DNA of 41,240 nucleotides from an uncultured Prevotella sp. (GTDB lineage Bacteria > Bacteroidota > Bacteroidia > Bacteroidales > Bacteroidaceae), in the NCBI GenBank assembly GCA_946548085.1, contig CAMNPN010000032.1, forward strand, positions 1 through 41,240. Direction: 5' to 3'. Positions within the stretch are counted from its first letter, which is position 1. Each line of letters starts with the position of its first letter. Positions 7,909-15,918 of the stretch are shown piece by piece. Both the position numbers and the translations under genes were made by a program. The notes under the pieces are model-generated. The model saw nothing but the letters and a program-made list of their open reading frames with translations. It was not told where the DNA came from and ran no database searches.

Positions 7909-8943
7909 ATGATACCACGCGAAATAATAGACAAGCTCAATGAATTATCAATATTGAGTGTAGCTGCAAAATTGGAAATCTGCCTCAAAAGAAAGAGAGC
8001 TTTGTGTTTTATGCACAATGACTCTCATCCCAGTTTACATTTTAACACAGATAAGAATACATGGAAATGCTATGTATGCAATAAAGGCGGAGGTGTCATC
8101 AATCTCGTGATGGAAAAATTAGAATTTGGATTTGTTGATGCATGCAAATGGCTGGCAGATCAATTTACTATCATTATCCCTGAAGATGATGGTTATAGAA
8201 AACAATTCAGAAAGAAGACTGTAAAGCCCGTTGTTAAACAAAAGGTGGAATCACAAATCGTTACTGATATAGAACTTTATGAATGGGTGGTAAGAAGGGC
8301 AATACTCTCAGAGCAGGCTCGTCATTTTTTGTATGAAGAAAGAAAATACAACGAGGAGGTAGTTCGGGAGCTAGGAATCGGATCTGTTACTTACCCAGAT
8401 AAACTGGTGAATGCTCTTGTGAATCGTTTTGGTGAAGAGAGAAGCATCAAGTCTGGTTTAGTAAAACGTGGACAGTATGGATTGTATCTTCATTTCTACA
8501 CCCCGTGCCTATTGTTTCCATATAAAAATATGGAGGGACGGGTCGTAAACCTACAGTCAAGATACCTTGGTACAAAAAAAGAGGCCCCGCGATTCCAGTT
8601 TATACAGAATGCTCAGATAAGTATGTTCAACATTGGAGTATTAAATGAAATGGAACTGGGTGAAAAACTCTTCCTTTCAGAAGGAATCACTGACTGTATA
8701 GCCCTTCTTTCGAGTGGAAGGAAAGCAGTAGCCATACCTAGTGCGACACTGCTGAAAGAAGAACAGTTAAGTCTGCTTGCCTCAAGGAATCTTTATATGT
8801 ACCCTGACCGCGATGAAGCAGGTGAGCGGCTGTTCGGTGAACTTCAAGATACACTTGGAAAACGAGGTGCAATGGTGGTACGTGTGTCTTTGCCCAAGGG
8901 GTGCAAGGACTTTTCTGACTATTACGTCAAAATGCATCAATAA
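7909..8943 (+). CDS. Minimal DnaG-like primase: CHC2 zinc finger plus TOPRIM
   Basis: A 344-residue protein with the order of bacterial primases. A zinc-binding CHC2 domain comes first, with ligands C33-x2-H36 and C54-x2-C57 around SHPSLHF. A middle part follows that resembles the N-terminal lobe of the DnaG polymerase domain (LLFPYKNMEGRVVNLQSRYLG). The TOPRIM domain has SEGITD with E258 and YPDRDEAG with D300 and D302. It stops at the end of the TOPRIM core and lacks the helicase-binding C-terminal domain of DnaG, so it is unlikely to be the chromosomal primase. It is the first gene of a five-gene unit and ends 8 bases before the reverse transcriptase. It may prime or template synthesis for that enzyme, or act as a nucleic-acid sensor; this is inference. 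Confidence 0.83.
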   Translation: MIPREIIDKLNELSILSVAAKLEICLKRKRALCFMHNDSHPSLHFNTDKNTWKCYVCNKGGGVINLVMEKLEFGFVDACKWLADQFTIIIPEDDGYRKQFRKKTVKPVVKQKVESQIVTDIELYEWVVRRAILSEQARHFLYEERKYNEEVVRELGIGSVTYPDKLVNALVNRFGEERSIKSGLVKRGQYGLYLHFYTPCLLFPYKNMEGRVVNLQSRYLGTKKEAPRFQFIQNAQISMFNIGVLNEMELGEKLFLSEGITDCIALLSSGRKAVAIPSATLLKEEQLSLLASRNLYMYPDRDEAGERLFGELQDTLGKRGAMVVRVSLPKGCKDFSDYYVKMHQ

Positions 8944-8951
8944 CTATTAGT

Positions 8952-11900
8952 ATGCCAATGGGAATTAATCTAATAGAGCAGGTTACATCATTGGAGAATA
9001 TGATGTTAGCTTGGAGAAAGTTGGAAAGAGCATTCAACTACGGTGACGTGTGGTATGACGAGTTGCTGATTGCCGAGTTCAAGATGAATCTTGTGGATAA
9101 CCTACGAGAGCTAGCAACCTGCATTATAAAAGGTGAATACAAGATGAAAGCTATACGCCCAATACCATTTCCCAAAGGTGGAGAAGATGAGAACGGCGAA
9201 CTTAAAGTAAGACAATCGTTCTTCATTGATTTTCGTGACCAATTGGTATGGATGGCAGTCTGTAATGCTATAGGGCATGTGTTTGATAGGAAAATGCCTG
9301 CATGGAGTTATGGCAATAGGCTCTATGTATCGATGTGGCAGGAGAGGGATGAAGATGGAAACAAGATATGGAAGGTAGGTAATTACAGAAATACATCGAG
9401 GAACTTTTACCGCAAATGGACTCAGAGCTGGCCGCTGATGAGAAGACGTATCACTGCATCGCTCAAGATGATGGCCGGATTGAAGAAAGACGAGTTTGAC
9501 AATAATGAGTTGCAGACGCAGCAAGACAACACTGCATTGACGGAAAGCCAGAAATACTTGCAACTCGCCTACCTTGAAGACGGGTATTTTGAAAAACGTA
9601 ATCCCCCACTGTCTCAACTATATTGGGCAGGCATAGACCTGACAAAGTTTTATCAGCAGGTGAAACTGAACAAAGTGAAGGATGTGATTCTGAATGGATT
9701 AAATTCTTATACGCAGGGCGATGAAACTATCAATGGTCTTATATCAGCACTATGCGAGTTTGAAGTAGATTATACCGATTACGACTACGAGGGAGGAGAT
9801 GAAGACTTGAAAACTATGCAACTGGAAGGAAGACCACAGTTTGAAGGTCTGCCGACAGGTTTGATTGTAGCAGGATTCCTCGCCAATATCTATATGCTTG
9901 AAATTGATGCTGAGGTGAATAAGCACTTAGAAGCCAATCGTGATGTTATTCATTTTAGGTATGTGGACGATCATGTTATTATAGCTACTAGCCCTCAGGT
10001 TCTCTTTGACTGGACAGGATGGTACCAGAAATTGTTGCACCAATACGGACTTGAAGTTAATATAGAAAAACTGGCACCAGATGGAATAGCGAAGGTTTTA
10101 GAAGGTAAAGAACAAGACCAAGGAGGCGTCTTTATTGCAGACTATGAGGATATGTTTTTACCAGCGATGGACGAATTTTCAGCCATTGACCCCTTCTTTC
10201 CGACACCATTGATGACACAGACCCTGCAGAAAGTGTCACAGTTGCAGGGTATGAACCTGAATATGCTTTCTGCAAAAGAATTTGCAATAGTATTTAGTGA
10301 ATTGCAATCACTGCTTGTGGCAGATTTATCGGAACAAGAAATCAAGAAGAGCACAAGAATTTCTTTTGCCTGTACGATGCTATCTAGACTGATAGTAGAT
10401 GGGGAAGTCGACTATGAAGCCGTAAAACGATTCAGACTGGCATGGCTAAATTGGCTCGAAACGGAATACAAGAAGATGAAAGAGGGGATAGAAAAGCATG
10501 CCCCACTTTATGGTATTGACAATCCGAACAAGCTGGATACGCTTATTAAGCGATGCACACAAATCGTGTTTGACGGTGTAGAAGATATAGACACTGATGC
10601 CTTGAGAAAGGAATATCCATTTGTAGAACAACATCTTTGGCCTTTGGAAAAGCTTAGCAAGACACTTGCAGCAGGAGAAAAATTAACCCAATCGAAAGAA
10701 CGGCAAATCTTCAATATGCTGATGCATGCTCTTGATGATGTTCCTGACAAGGTGAGAGTCTGGATAAGGGCAATGGGATACTGTGTAATACACCAACCGT
10801 GTCAGGTAGTGAAGCTGTATGATAAGCTGAATCAATATGAAAAGAATAAGAAACTGCACCCACTTAGCATAGAGTACCTACGTGGTTTACTTGACTTGTT
10901 GCGGGCTGACCATGTAATTAGGGCTACATACAGACTTGTGGCTGACGACTATCAATATAGTAGGCAGAAGAAACAGGATGTGATCTTCCTTAAAGAGGTT
11001 TTCAAGGTGGAGGAAACCCAAGGGAAACTCTTTATTAGTAAGGATGCTCAGCAAATGATGAGAAAGGCCGCTGCTTTTTTCAACCTACATACTGCGAAGA
11101 CTGGACTGGCACTGGCTCCTGAAGAAGAGTGGTTCTTCAATAGTGTAGATGAGTATCACCATTGTAAAAGACTAGATAGTACCTTCTGGTTGTTATGGGT
11201 TGTGTCGAAGTTGAAAAACTGGAAACGAGACGAACGACTCGTGATAACAGAAACCATGAAAGAACACTTTGGCGAGGCTAAACCAGAGTCCCCCTATTAC
11301 AAAGCTTTCTTTATGGCATATCTGCGAGAGATGTGTCTGACTGAAGCAATGGAACAGACACTACCCAAAGATTTAACGGGAAATGTGGAATGGAATAATG
11401 AAGAGTTGAAATACATACTGTTACACCAATCAAAGGCTAAGGAACTGCAAAGCAAGATGGTGTCCGTGGAAGATAAGAAAAAAATAATAAAGTCTAGAAA
11501 CAAAAAGAAAATCAGCGTCACACAGTGGATTGAAGAAGTGAAGGGTATGACAGACAAGGACAGTAAATGGTCTTTGATGTACTCGGAACTGCTGGCAGTA
11601 ATGATGGAACTGGCACTGATAAAAGCCATAGATAAAGAAGGCGAAAATATGCAAGATGTAGTGCCGCATCCTGACAACTTTCTATTTCGAAGGAAAGAAA
11701 TTCTGCAGATGGACTGGAACACGATACTCGGTAAAATTAATAGTGGACAATCATTATTAGCCACATACTCTCCGAATAAAGTTTTGAAAGGTGAAAGTTA
11801 TTGTTACCCATCGCTTTTGGATCAGTCGTTGCCAAAGTATCTAACGCTATGTTATGGCCTTGGATTGATATTCTTACAAATGCTGAGCAAACGTACTATA

Positions 11901-12221
11901 CTTCCATGGTCGCTGAACACCCAAGAAGCAGGATATGACTGGCAGCGCATACTACATGATCTACAGGGAAAGGGGCAAATATCATCACTGAACTATCGCA
12001 TAGTGTATGCATGTCTATCCCCTCGACAGCGTGAGAATTGGCGATTGAGAAATATACTGACCGAAGAGTATATAGAGGAAACTTTTATGGACAATCCACG
12101 TATACAAACGATAAAAGATTTGGAGAAAGAATTGCGAGAGTCGCTAAAGTCGTTAAAAGATAATTTGATATCTGTGGCCAATGAAGAACATCGCCAGTTG
12201 ATAGTGATTGATCTTTTGTAA
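8952..12221 (+). CDS. Reverse transcriptase, UG/Abi (defence-associated) type
   Basis: A 1089-residue protein. The reverse transcriptase core occupies roughly residues 60-400: FFIDFRDQLVW from residue 90 (finger motifs), motif A AGIDLTKFYQQ with D229, motif B FEGLPTGLIVAGFLAN with GLP at 299-301, and motif C FRYVDDHVI with YVDD at 337-340, followed by a motif D region. All catalytic aspartates are present, so it should polymerise. About 650 helical residues follow with no recognisable maturase, HNH or thumb X domain, which excludes group II intron enzymes; a long helical C-terminus is typical of UG/Abi reverse transcriptases. The downstream nitrilase gene starts three bases after the stop and points to the nitrilase-linked class 1 (DRT1-like) lineage. 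No diversity-generating template/variable repeats or retron msr/msd were seen. Subgroup assignment needs a phylogeny. Confidence 0.88.
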   Translation: MPMGINLIEQVTSLENMMLAWRKLERAFNYGDVWYDELLIAEFKMNLVDNLRELATCIIKGEYKMKAIRPIPFPKGGEDENGELKVRQSFFIDFRDQLVWMAVCNAIGHVFDRKMPAWSYGNRLYVSMWQERDEDGNKIWKVGNYRNTSRNFYRKWTQSWPLMRRRITASLKMMAGLKKDEFDNNELQTQQDNTALTESQKYLQLAYLEDGYFEKRNPPLSQLYWAGIDLTKFYQQVKLNKVKDVILNGLNSYTQGDETINGLISALCEFEVDYTDYDYEGGDEDLKTMQLEGRPQFEGLPTGLIVAGFLANIYMLEIDAEVNKHLEANRDVIHFRYVDDHVIIATSPQVLFDWTGWYQKLLHQYGLEVNIEKLAPDGIAKVLEGKEQDQGGVFIADYEDMFLPAMDEFSAIDPFFPTPLMTQTLQKVSQLQGMNLNMLSAKEFAIVFSELQSLLVADLSEQEIKKSTRISFACTMLSRLIVDGEVDYEAVKRFRLAWLNWLETEYKKMKEGIEKHAPLYGIDNPNKLDTLIKRCTQIVFDGVEDIDTDALRKEYPFVEQHLWPLEKLSKTLAAGEKLTQSKERQIFNMLMHALDDVPDKVRVWIRAMGYCVIHQPCQVVKLYDKLNQYEKNKKLHPLSIEYLRGLLDLLRADHVIRATYRLVADDYQYSRQKKQDVIFLKEVFKVEETQGKLFISKDAQQMMRKAAAFFNLHTAKTGLALAPEEEWFFNSVDEYHHCKRLDSTFWLLWVVSKLKNWKRDERLVITETMKEHFGEAKPESPYYKAFFMAYLREMCLTEAMEQTLPKDLTGNVEWNNEELKYILLHQSKAKELQSKMVSVEDKKKIIKSRNKKKISVTQWIEEVKGMTDKDSKWSLMYSELLAVMMELALIKAIDKEGENMQDVVPHPDNFLFRRKEILQMDWNTILGKINSGQSLLATYSPNKVLKGESYCYPSLLDQSLPKYLTLCYGLGLIFLQMLSKRTILPWSLNTQEAGYDWQRILHDLQGKGQISSLNYRIVYACLSPRQRENWRLRNILTEEYIEETFMDNPRIQTIKDLEKELRESLKSLKDNLISVANEEHRQLIVIDLL

Positions 12222-12224
12222 CAT

Positions 12225-13076
12225 ATGGAAGAGATACTGAAAGTTGCAATACTACAAACCTCACTTGACAACAAAGCAGCCTGGAGCATCTGTTCTGTAA
12301 ACAGGCCGAAGATGAATGCAATGGAGGGAGTCCGTGTATGGAACGAGATTATCCATACGATGGATAACTATGTGAATCTGGAAGACACTAGAAAGCCAGA
12401 TGTTATATTGATTCCTGAATTTTCTGTAGCTGAACAGTTTGAACGAGAAATTAAGAAACTAGCAGACCAAACAGGGAGTATCATCATTACGGGTTTGGAC
12501 TTCAAGGTTACCGGGAATAATGTAAGAAACCAAGCACTAGTGGCTATACCATACAGATGGCCTCATGGCTTTCGTAAATCGCGCGCAAAGACGTTCTACT
12601 TTGGTAAACATTTCCCAGCAAGGGAAGAGAAAAAATATTTGGAGGATTGTGGAAAAGACTTTGAACCATGTAATGAAATTTATGTGCTGGATGCAGGCGA
12701 CTATGGGCGTATAGGACTGGCCATTTGTGCGGATTTCTATGACATAGAGCGATACGCTTTATACAAAGGGCGAATACAACATCTGTTTATCTTAGCATAC
12801 AACAAGGATGTGAAATCGTTTCTTTTTCTGGCAGAATCAATATCGAGACTGGTGTACTGCAATGTTGTTATTTGTAATACAGGTCATTATGGCGGTTCAA
12901 TTTGTTTCTCATTGAAGGAAAAAGAATATCAGAGGTATATTTACAGGCATGAGGGCGCTAATCTGTTTACCAGCCAGATAGTGGAATTGCCAGTAAAGTC
13001 GTTCAAAGAAAGTCAGAAGGCGAAAGAGGGAAAAGGTTATAAGGCTGCCCCACCAGAGTATGAAGTATATGATTAA
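12225..13076 (+). CDS. Nitrilase/carbon-nitrogen hydrolase-fold enzyme
   Basis: A 283-residue member of the CN-hydrolase superfamily. It has KVAILQTS at the start, IPEFSV with E65, the lysine region RAKTFYFGKHFP with K122 or K128, and GLAICADFYD with C168, which together make the Glu-Lys-Cys set needed for amide or nitrile hydrolysis. Length matches a single nitrilase domain. In DRT1-type antiphage systems a nitrilase domain is fused to the C-terminus of a reverse transcriptase; here it is a separate gene three bases after the reverse transcriptase stop, so the two very likely work in one complex or pathway. The substrate is unknown. Because the catalytic residues are kept, I expect an active enzyme, though a structural or nucleotide-binding role is possible. 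Confidence 0.85.
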   Translation: MEEILKVAILQTSLDNKAAWSICSVNRPKMNAMEGVRVWNEIIHTMDNYVNLEDTRKPDVILIPEFSVAEQFEREIKKLADQTGSIIITGLDFKVTGNNVRNQALVAIPYRWPHGFRKSRAKTFYFGKHFPAREEKKYLEDCGKDFEPCNEIYVLDAGDYGRIGLAICADFYDIERYALYKGRIQHLFILAYNKDVKSFLFLAESISRLVYCNVVICNTGHYGGSICFSLKEKEYQRYIYRHEGANLFTSQIVELPVKSFKESQKAKEGKGYKAAPPEYEVYD

Positions 13077-13102
13077 GGAGAAGATAAGACAGAAAAGACG
13101 AG

Positions 13103-13753
13103 ATGAACTATAGATTTCAAGAAATTATGAAAATGGTGGTGCCAGGATTCCTGCTTATCATTTTCATTTCATTGTTCAACAGCGCCTATCAGATAGAACT
13201 GTATGGGGAGATTGGTAAGGTGTCTAAAAACATCAAACCAATACCAGATACTATTATGGTAGTAGTTTTACCTTTCGTGGCATTTCTTGTAGGTTATATT
13301 GTTAATATGTTAGCCAGCTTCGGAGAGAGGTGTTCATGTAAATGGAAGATTATTGACCGTCCATCACATAAGCTGTTAAAGAAGGAGACGTTGTTCACTA
13401 AAGAACAAAGGAAGAAGCTAGTCGGATTGATAAACCATCCGGACGAGTATAATATCTGTCGAGAACAGGCTGGTCAAATTTTTAAAAAGGTGAAGGAGAT
13501 ACATAAGGGGAGCCATGATGTTGATGAGTTCTATTATCAAGCGATAATGGCCCGCAACATTTTAGGTTCTTATACAATTGGCCTGTTTTATGGTGTAATA
13601 ACGGTTATAGTGAATAATATAACCTTTGGGGAGTACGGCTGGCTTTGGGGCGTAAGCGTTTTTTTATGGATATGTCTATACTTGCAATGGGGAAGAAATA
13701 ACAAAACCTATGCAAGAAGACTTATTTCGGAGTATCTAACAGGAGAGGATTAG
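13103..13753 (+). CDS. Four-helix membrane protein of the reverse transcriptase operon
   Basis: A 216-residue protein with predicted membrane helices at about 11-28 (VVPGFLLIIFISLF), 50-71 (IMVVVLPFVAFLVGYIVNML), 152-172 and 177-196. Between helices 2 and 3 lie about 80 hydrophilic, charged residues with a cysteine pair (CSCK), most likely cytoplasmic. I do not recognise a named family. It sits between the nitrilase and PIN genes, 3 bases before the latter, so it belongs to the operon. In abortive-infection systems such small membrane proteins often act as pore-forming or membrane-disrupting effectors; that role is a guess from context. Confidence 0.7.
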   Translation: MNYRFQEIMKMVVPGFLLIIFISLFNSAYQIELYGEIGKVSKNIKPIPDTIMVVVLPFVAFLVGYIVNMLASFGERCSCKWKIIDRPSHKLLKKETLFTKEQRKKLVGLINHPDEYNICREQAGQIFKKVKEIHKGSHDVDEFYYQAIMARNILGSYTIGLFYGVITVIVNNITFGEYGWLWGVSVFLWICLYLQWGRNNKTYARRLISEYLTGED

Positions 13754-13756
13754 AAA

Positions 13757-14899
13757 ATGAAGCACATTATAATTGATACAAACTTTGTATTTCATGACTA
13801 TTTTCTTAGAGGAAAGAATATCATGGCTTTATGTAATTATGCTATGCGAATGGGGTATGAGGTATATATGCCACAAGTGGTAGTTGATGAAATGGTTAAG
13901 CAATACAAAGAGGACGTTGAGGAACAAGTAAAGAAAATAAGTGCGATTAACGAGAGTTGGCAAAGAGTCAGCAATGGATTAACACTTGTGGACAATATTG
14001 ATGATGAGAAACTAAAATCAAAGTATGAAAAAGAACTGGAGAATCGGCGTCATTCTCTTCAGATAAAGACACTTGACTATCCGTCAGCCAAGCATCGGAA
14101 TATCGCTTTGAAGGACTTATACGCTCAGAAACCTTTTCGAAGGTTAAAAGATGGGAATATCGGCTATCGAGATGCGTTAATATGGGAAAGTATCCTCGAA
14201 TTCTGTCATCTTGCTCATAATGATTCAGAGATTTATTTCATTAGTGAAAATATCAAGGATTTTGCCTCAAATGATAGAAAAGAGTTGCATGATGATTTGA
14301 AAAAGGACTTGAAGAAAAATGGCTTCCTAGAAGACAGAGTTAAATTGGTATCTGATATTCACAAATATGTGGAAGAAGAGATTGTCGCAGATTTACAAGT
14401 TCTAGAGAAATACAAGGATGAATTGACAAAGACAGGAGGAATTGGCGATATTGATGTTAAAGCCATTATAGATGAGAAGGCCAATAATGAGTCTATAGGG
14501 TTTTATATTAGCGAAGATGAACATATGGGGCCAGCTCCTTTTATTCCTTATTATTATGAAAATCCTTCTATTGTTAATACAGAGGTGTCAAGAATTAATT
14601 ACGATGTGAGAAAATTATCTGACTCCGACTGTATCATCACGGCAATAGTGGAAATAGTGGTTGATATGGATGCTTTTATATATAAGGGTGATTTGGCCTT
14701 AATTGCAGATGATGAATATCCGGATATAATTAATCGCAACTGGAATAAACATTATGTGCTCGTATCAGACGTAGCCCGATTCTTTATTCAAATTGACATA
14801 CTAACAGATGCTGAGTTTAAGGTTATTACTAGTATCGAACAACAGGTATTAAGTGTTAAATATGATTTTGGTTTCAAGACCTCAGATTTGTATAATTAA
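13757..14899 (+). CDS. PIN-domain ribonuclease (DUF4935-like)
   Basis: A 380-residue protein with an N-terminal PIN domain of about 190 residues. Acidic residues expected for metal binding are visible: HIIIDTNF with D7, QVVVDEM with D44 and E45, GYRDALIWE with D139, and ENIKDFA with D168. The RLKDGNIGYRDALIW stretch is typical of the DUF4935/PIN_12 group. The C-terminal half (about 200-380) is mixed alpha/beta and unrecognised; it may sense a ligand. It is the last gene of the primase-RT-nitrilase-membrane protein unit, starting 3 bases after the preceding stop. PIN proteins usually cut single-stranded RNA, so it is a plausible toxic or processing nuclease. No separate antitoxin gene is seen beside it. 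Confidence 0.82.
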   Translation: MKHIIIDTNFVFHDYFLRGKNIMALCNYAMRMGYEVYMPQVVVDEMVKQYKEDVEEQVKKISAINESWQRVSNGLTLVDNIDDEKLKSKYEKELENRRHSLQIKTLDYPSAKHRNIALKDLYAQKPFRRLKDGNIGYRDALIWESILEFCHLAHNDSEIYFISENIKDFASNDRKELHDDLKKDLKKNGFLEDRVKLVSDIHKYVEEEIVADLQVLEKYKDELTKTGGIGDIDVKAIIDEKANNESIGFYISEDEHMGPAPFIPYYYENPSIVNTEVSRINYDVRKLSDSDCIITAIVEIVVDMDAFIYKGDLALIADDEYPDIINRNWNKHYVLVSDVARFFIQIDILTDAEFKVITSIEQQVLSVKYDFGFKTSDLYN

Positions 14900-15145
14900 T
14901 GGAAATGGTTTATAACGCAAGAAGAGCGATGGATAGTGAAGTATATTGAGGTGGTGACGTTTATTGAGACGAATAAGCGGAATCCTTCGAGATATGATGA
15001 AGAGGAAAGGGGGAAATATCTCAACTGGATCAAGGCGAATCGTAAAGCGATGAATGCTGGGAAGATGAAGCCGGAGAGGGTAGAGAAGTTTAGAAAACTT
15101 CTGGAAATGACGGAACTATATAGGAGGAAGAACCAATATGAATAG
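14900..15145 (+). pseudogene. Helicase-associated-domain fragment
   Basis: Directly after the TAA of the PIN gene and in the same frame, the sequence encodes 81 residues ending at TAG (15143-15145): a WKWFITQEERWIVKYIEV start, then ETNKRNPSRYDEEERGKYL, a WIKANRKAMNAGKM segment and a YRRKNQYE end. This matches the tandem repeats (a W..N/K-RNPS-x-EE-x-NW pattern) found at the C-termini of helicase-like proteins in Bacteroidales mobile elements. Only the end of such a protein is left, with no ATG; a GTG at 14936 could give 69 residues. It is best read as a remnant, although these fragments are seen as short ORFs and could be expressed by coupling or readthrough. Confidence 0.6.
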
Positions 15146-15200
15146 ATGGCTGATGTTTGAAGGCTGATGGCTGAAGTGAGGACTAAGAAGTAAGACAAAG

Positions 15201-15350
15201 ATGAAGCAGCTCGGTACTTCAATTCATAAGGACATGACGACGTATCTCCGAGATTTTGGCTTTGGCGGATTCTTGGGGTATGGGAGTGGTGTGCCTAGTG
15301 GATTGGTGAATGAGGAAGAGCTGAGGAGAAGGATGATGCATGATGGCTGA
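15201..15350 (+). CDS. Small hypothetical ORF (49 residues)
   Basis: ATG at 15201 to TGA at 15348-15350 gives a short protein beginning MKQLGTSIHKDMTTYLRDF, with a glycine-rich middle (GFGGFLGYGSG) and a charged end (NEEELRRRMMHDG). Composition looks protein-like and the purine-rich TAAGACAAAG precedes the start, but I know no family and the region contains gene debris. It could be a remnant of a mobile-element protein. Low certainty. Confidence 0.3.
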   Translation: MKQLGTSIHKDMTTYLRDFGFGGFLGYGSGVPSGLVNEEELRRRMMHDG

Positions 15351-15388
15351 GGGATGTCGTCCCTGGTCATAGGCTTCGGATATATATG

Positions 15389-15433
15389 GGCATCCCCCGA
15401 TTCGGTTCTTCGTGAACTGAGTCGGGGGATGCC
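15389..15433. terminator. Very stable hairpin, terminator of the HTH-type gene remnant
   Basis: GGCATCCCCCGA (15389-15400) pairs perfectly with TCGGGGGATGCC (15422-15433); a further eight to nine pairs with a TTCG-containing loop (409-413) make an almost continuous 20-bp stem. It starts 20 bases after the stop of the minus-strand gene, as expected for its terminator. The T-run is poor on both sides. Confidence 0.7.
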
Positions 15434-15452
15434 TCGTTTCTTGCGGTCTGGA

Positions 15453-15831
15453 CTATTGGGTGCGGAAGTGGCCAGCGACCTTGTAGACCTCGATGATGAT
15501 ATCCTTGGGGATTCTAGACTCAACCGGCCTGCCATCGACCATCTGTGTGAAGCAGATGTTCTGGTCGTCGGGCTGCGAGACAGAGACCTTGCGGAGTACC
15601 TTGTATTCGCTGGTGACAATGACGCAGATGAAATCACCCTTGTAGAACGGCTTTTCCTCTGCTAATTCATCCTGAGGCTCGGACGGCCTGCTGTTACCCA
15701 GATATTGCAGTCCCTCGCCTGTATATAGCCACGCGGCACTTACACCGTATTTCTTGCATAGCAAATCTATGGCCTTCGGAGTGGGTTTCTGCCATCCGTT
15801 CTTGATTTTGCTCAGTACCTGGTCTTTTTTT
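15453..15831 (-). pseudogene. 5'-truncated HTH-type (phage repressor-like) regulator
   Basis: The minus-strand frame carries the C-terminal part of a DNA-binding regulator: KKDQVLSKIKNGWQKPTPK, AIDLLCKKYGVSAAWLYTGEG, then a beta-rich tail (FICVIVTSEYKVLRKVSV). The 'YGVSAAWLYTGEG' pattern is typical right after the HTH of Bacteroidales XRE/CI-like repressors. Going upstream, the frame is closed by a TAA about 12 bases before the KKDQ codons, next to a run of seven A, and the first helices are missing; the internal ATG at 15764 is unlikely to be the true start. The upstream border coincides with the promoter region of the next gene, so the gene was probably cut by a rearrangement. A frameshift in the A7 run cannot be excluded. 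Confidence 0.6.
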
Positions 15832-15862
15832 GTTTAATGGATTAAATAAAAACAACTAAAAA

Positions 15863-15894
15863 TTTGCAAGTTCATTAAATAATTTGTACCTTTG
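15863..15894 (+). promoter_or_regulatory. Consensus Bacteroidetes promoter for the DUF4143 ATPase
   Basis: TTTG at 15863-15866, 20 bases, then TACCTTTG at 15887-15894: an exact match to the TTTG/TAnnTTTG pattern. The ATG follows 24 bases later. Confidence 0.8.
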
Positions 15895-15918
15895 CCCCCA
15901 ACTTCATACTAACAGCAT

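Noticed and set aside
8952..12221. Group II intron, retron or diversity-generating RT
   Set aside because: No maturase/X or HNH domain and no intron ends; the RT is far longer than retron RTs and no msr/msd pair was seen; no template/variable repeat pair was found.
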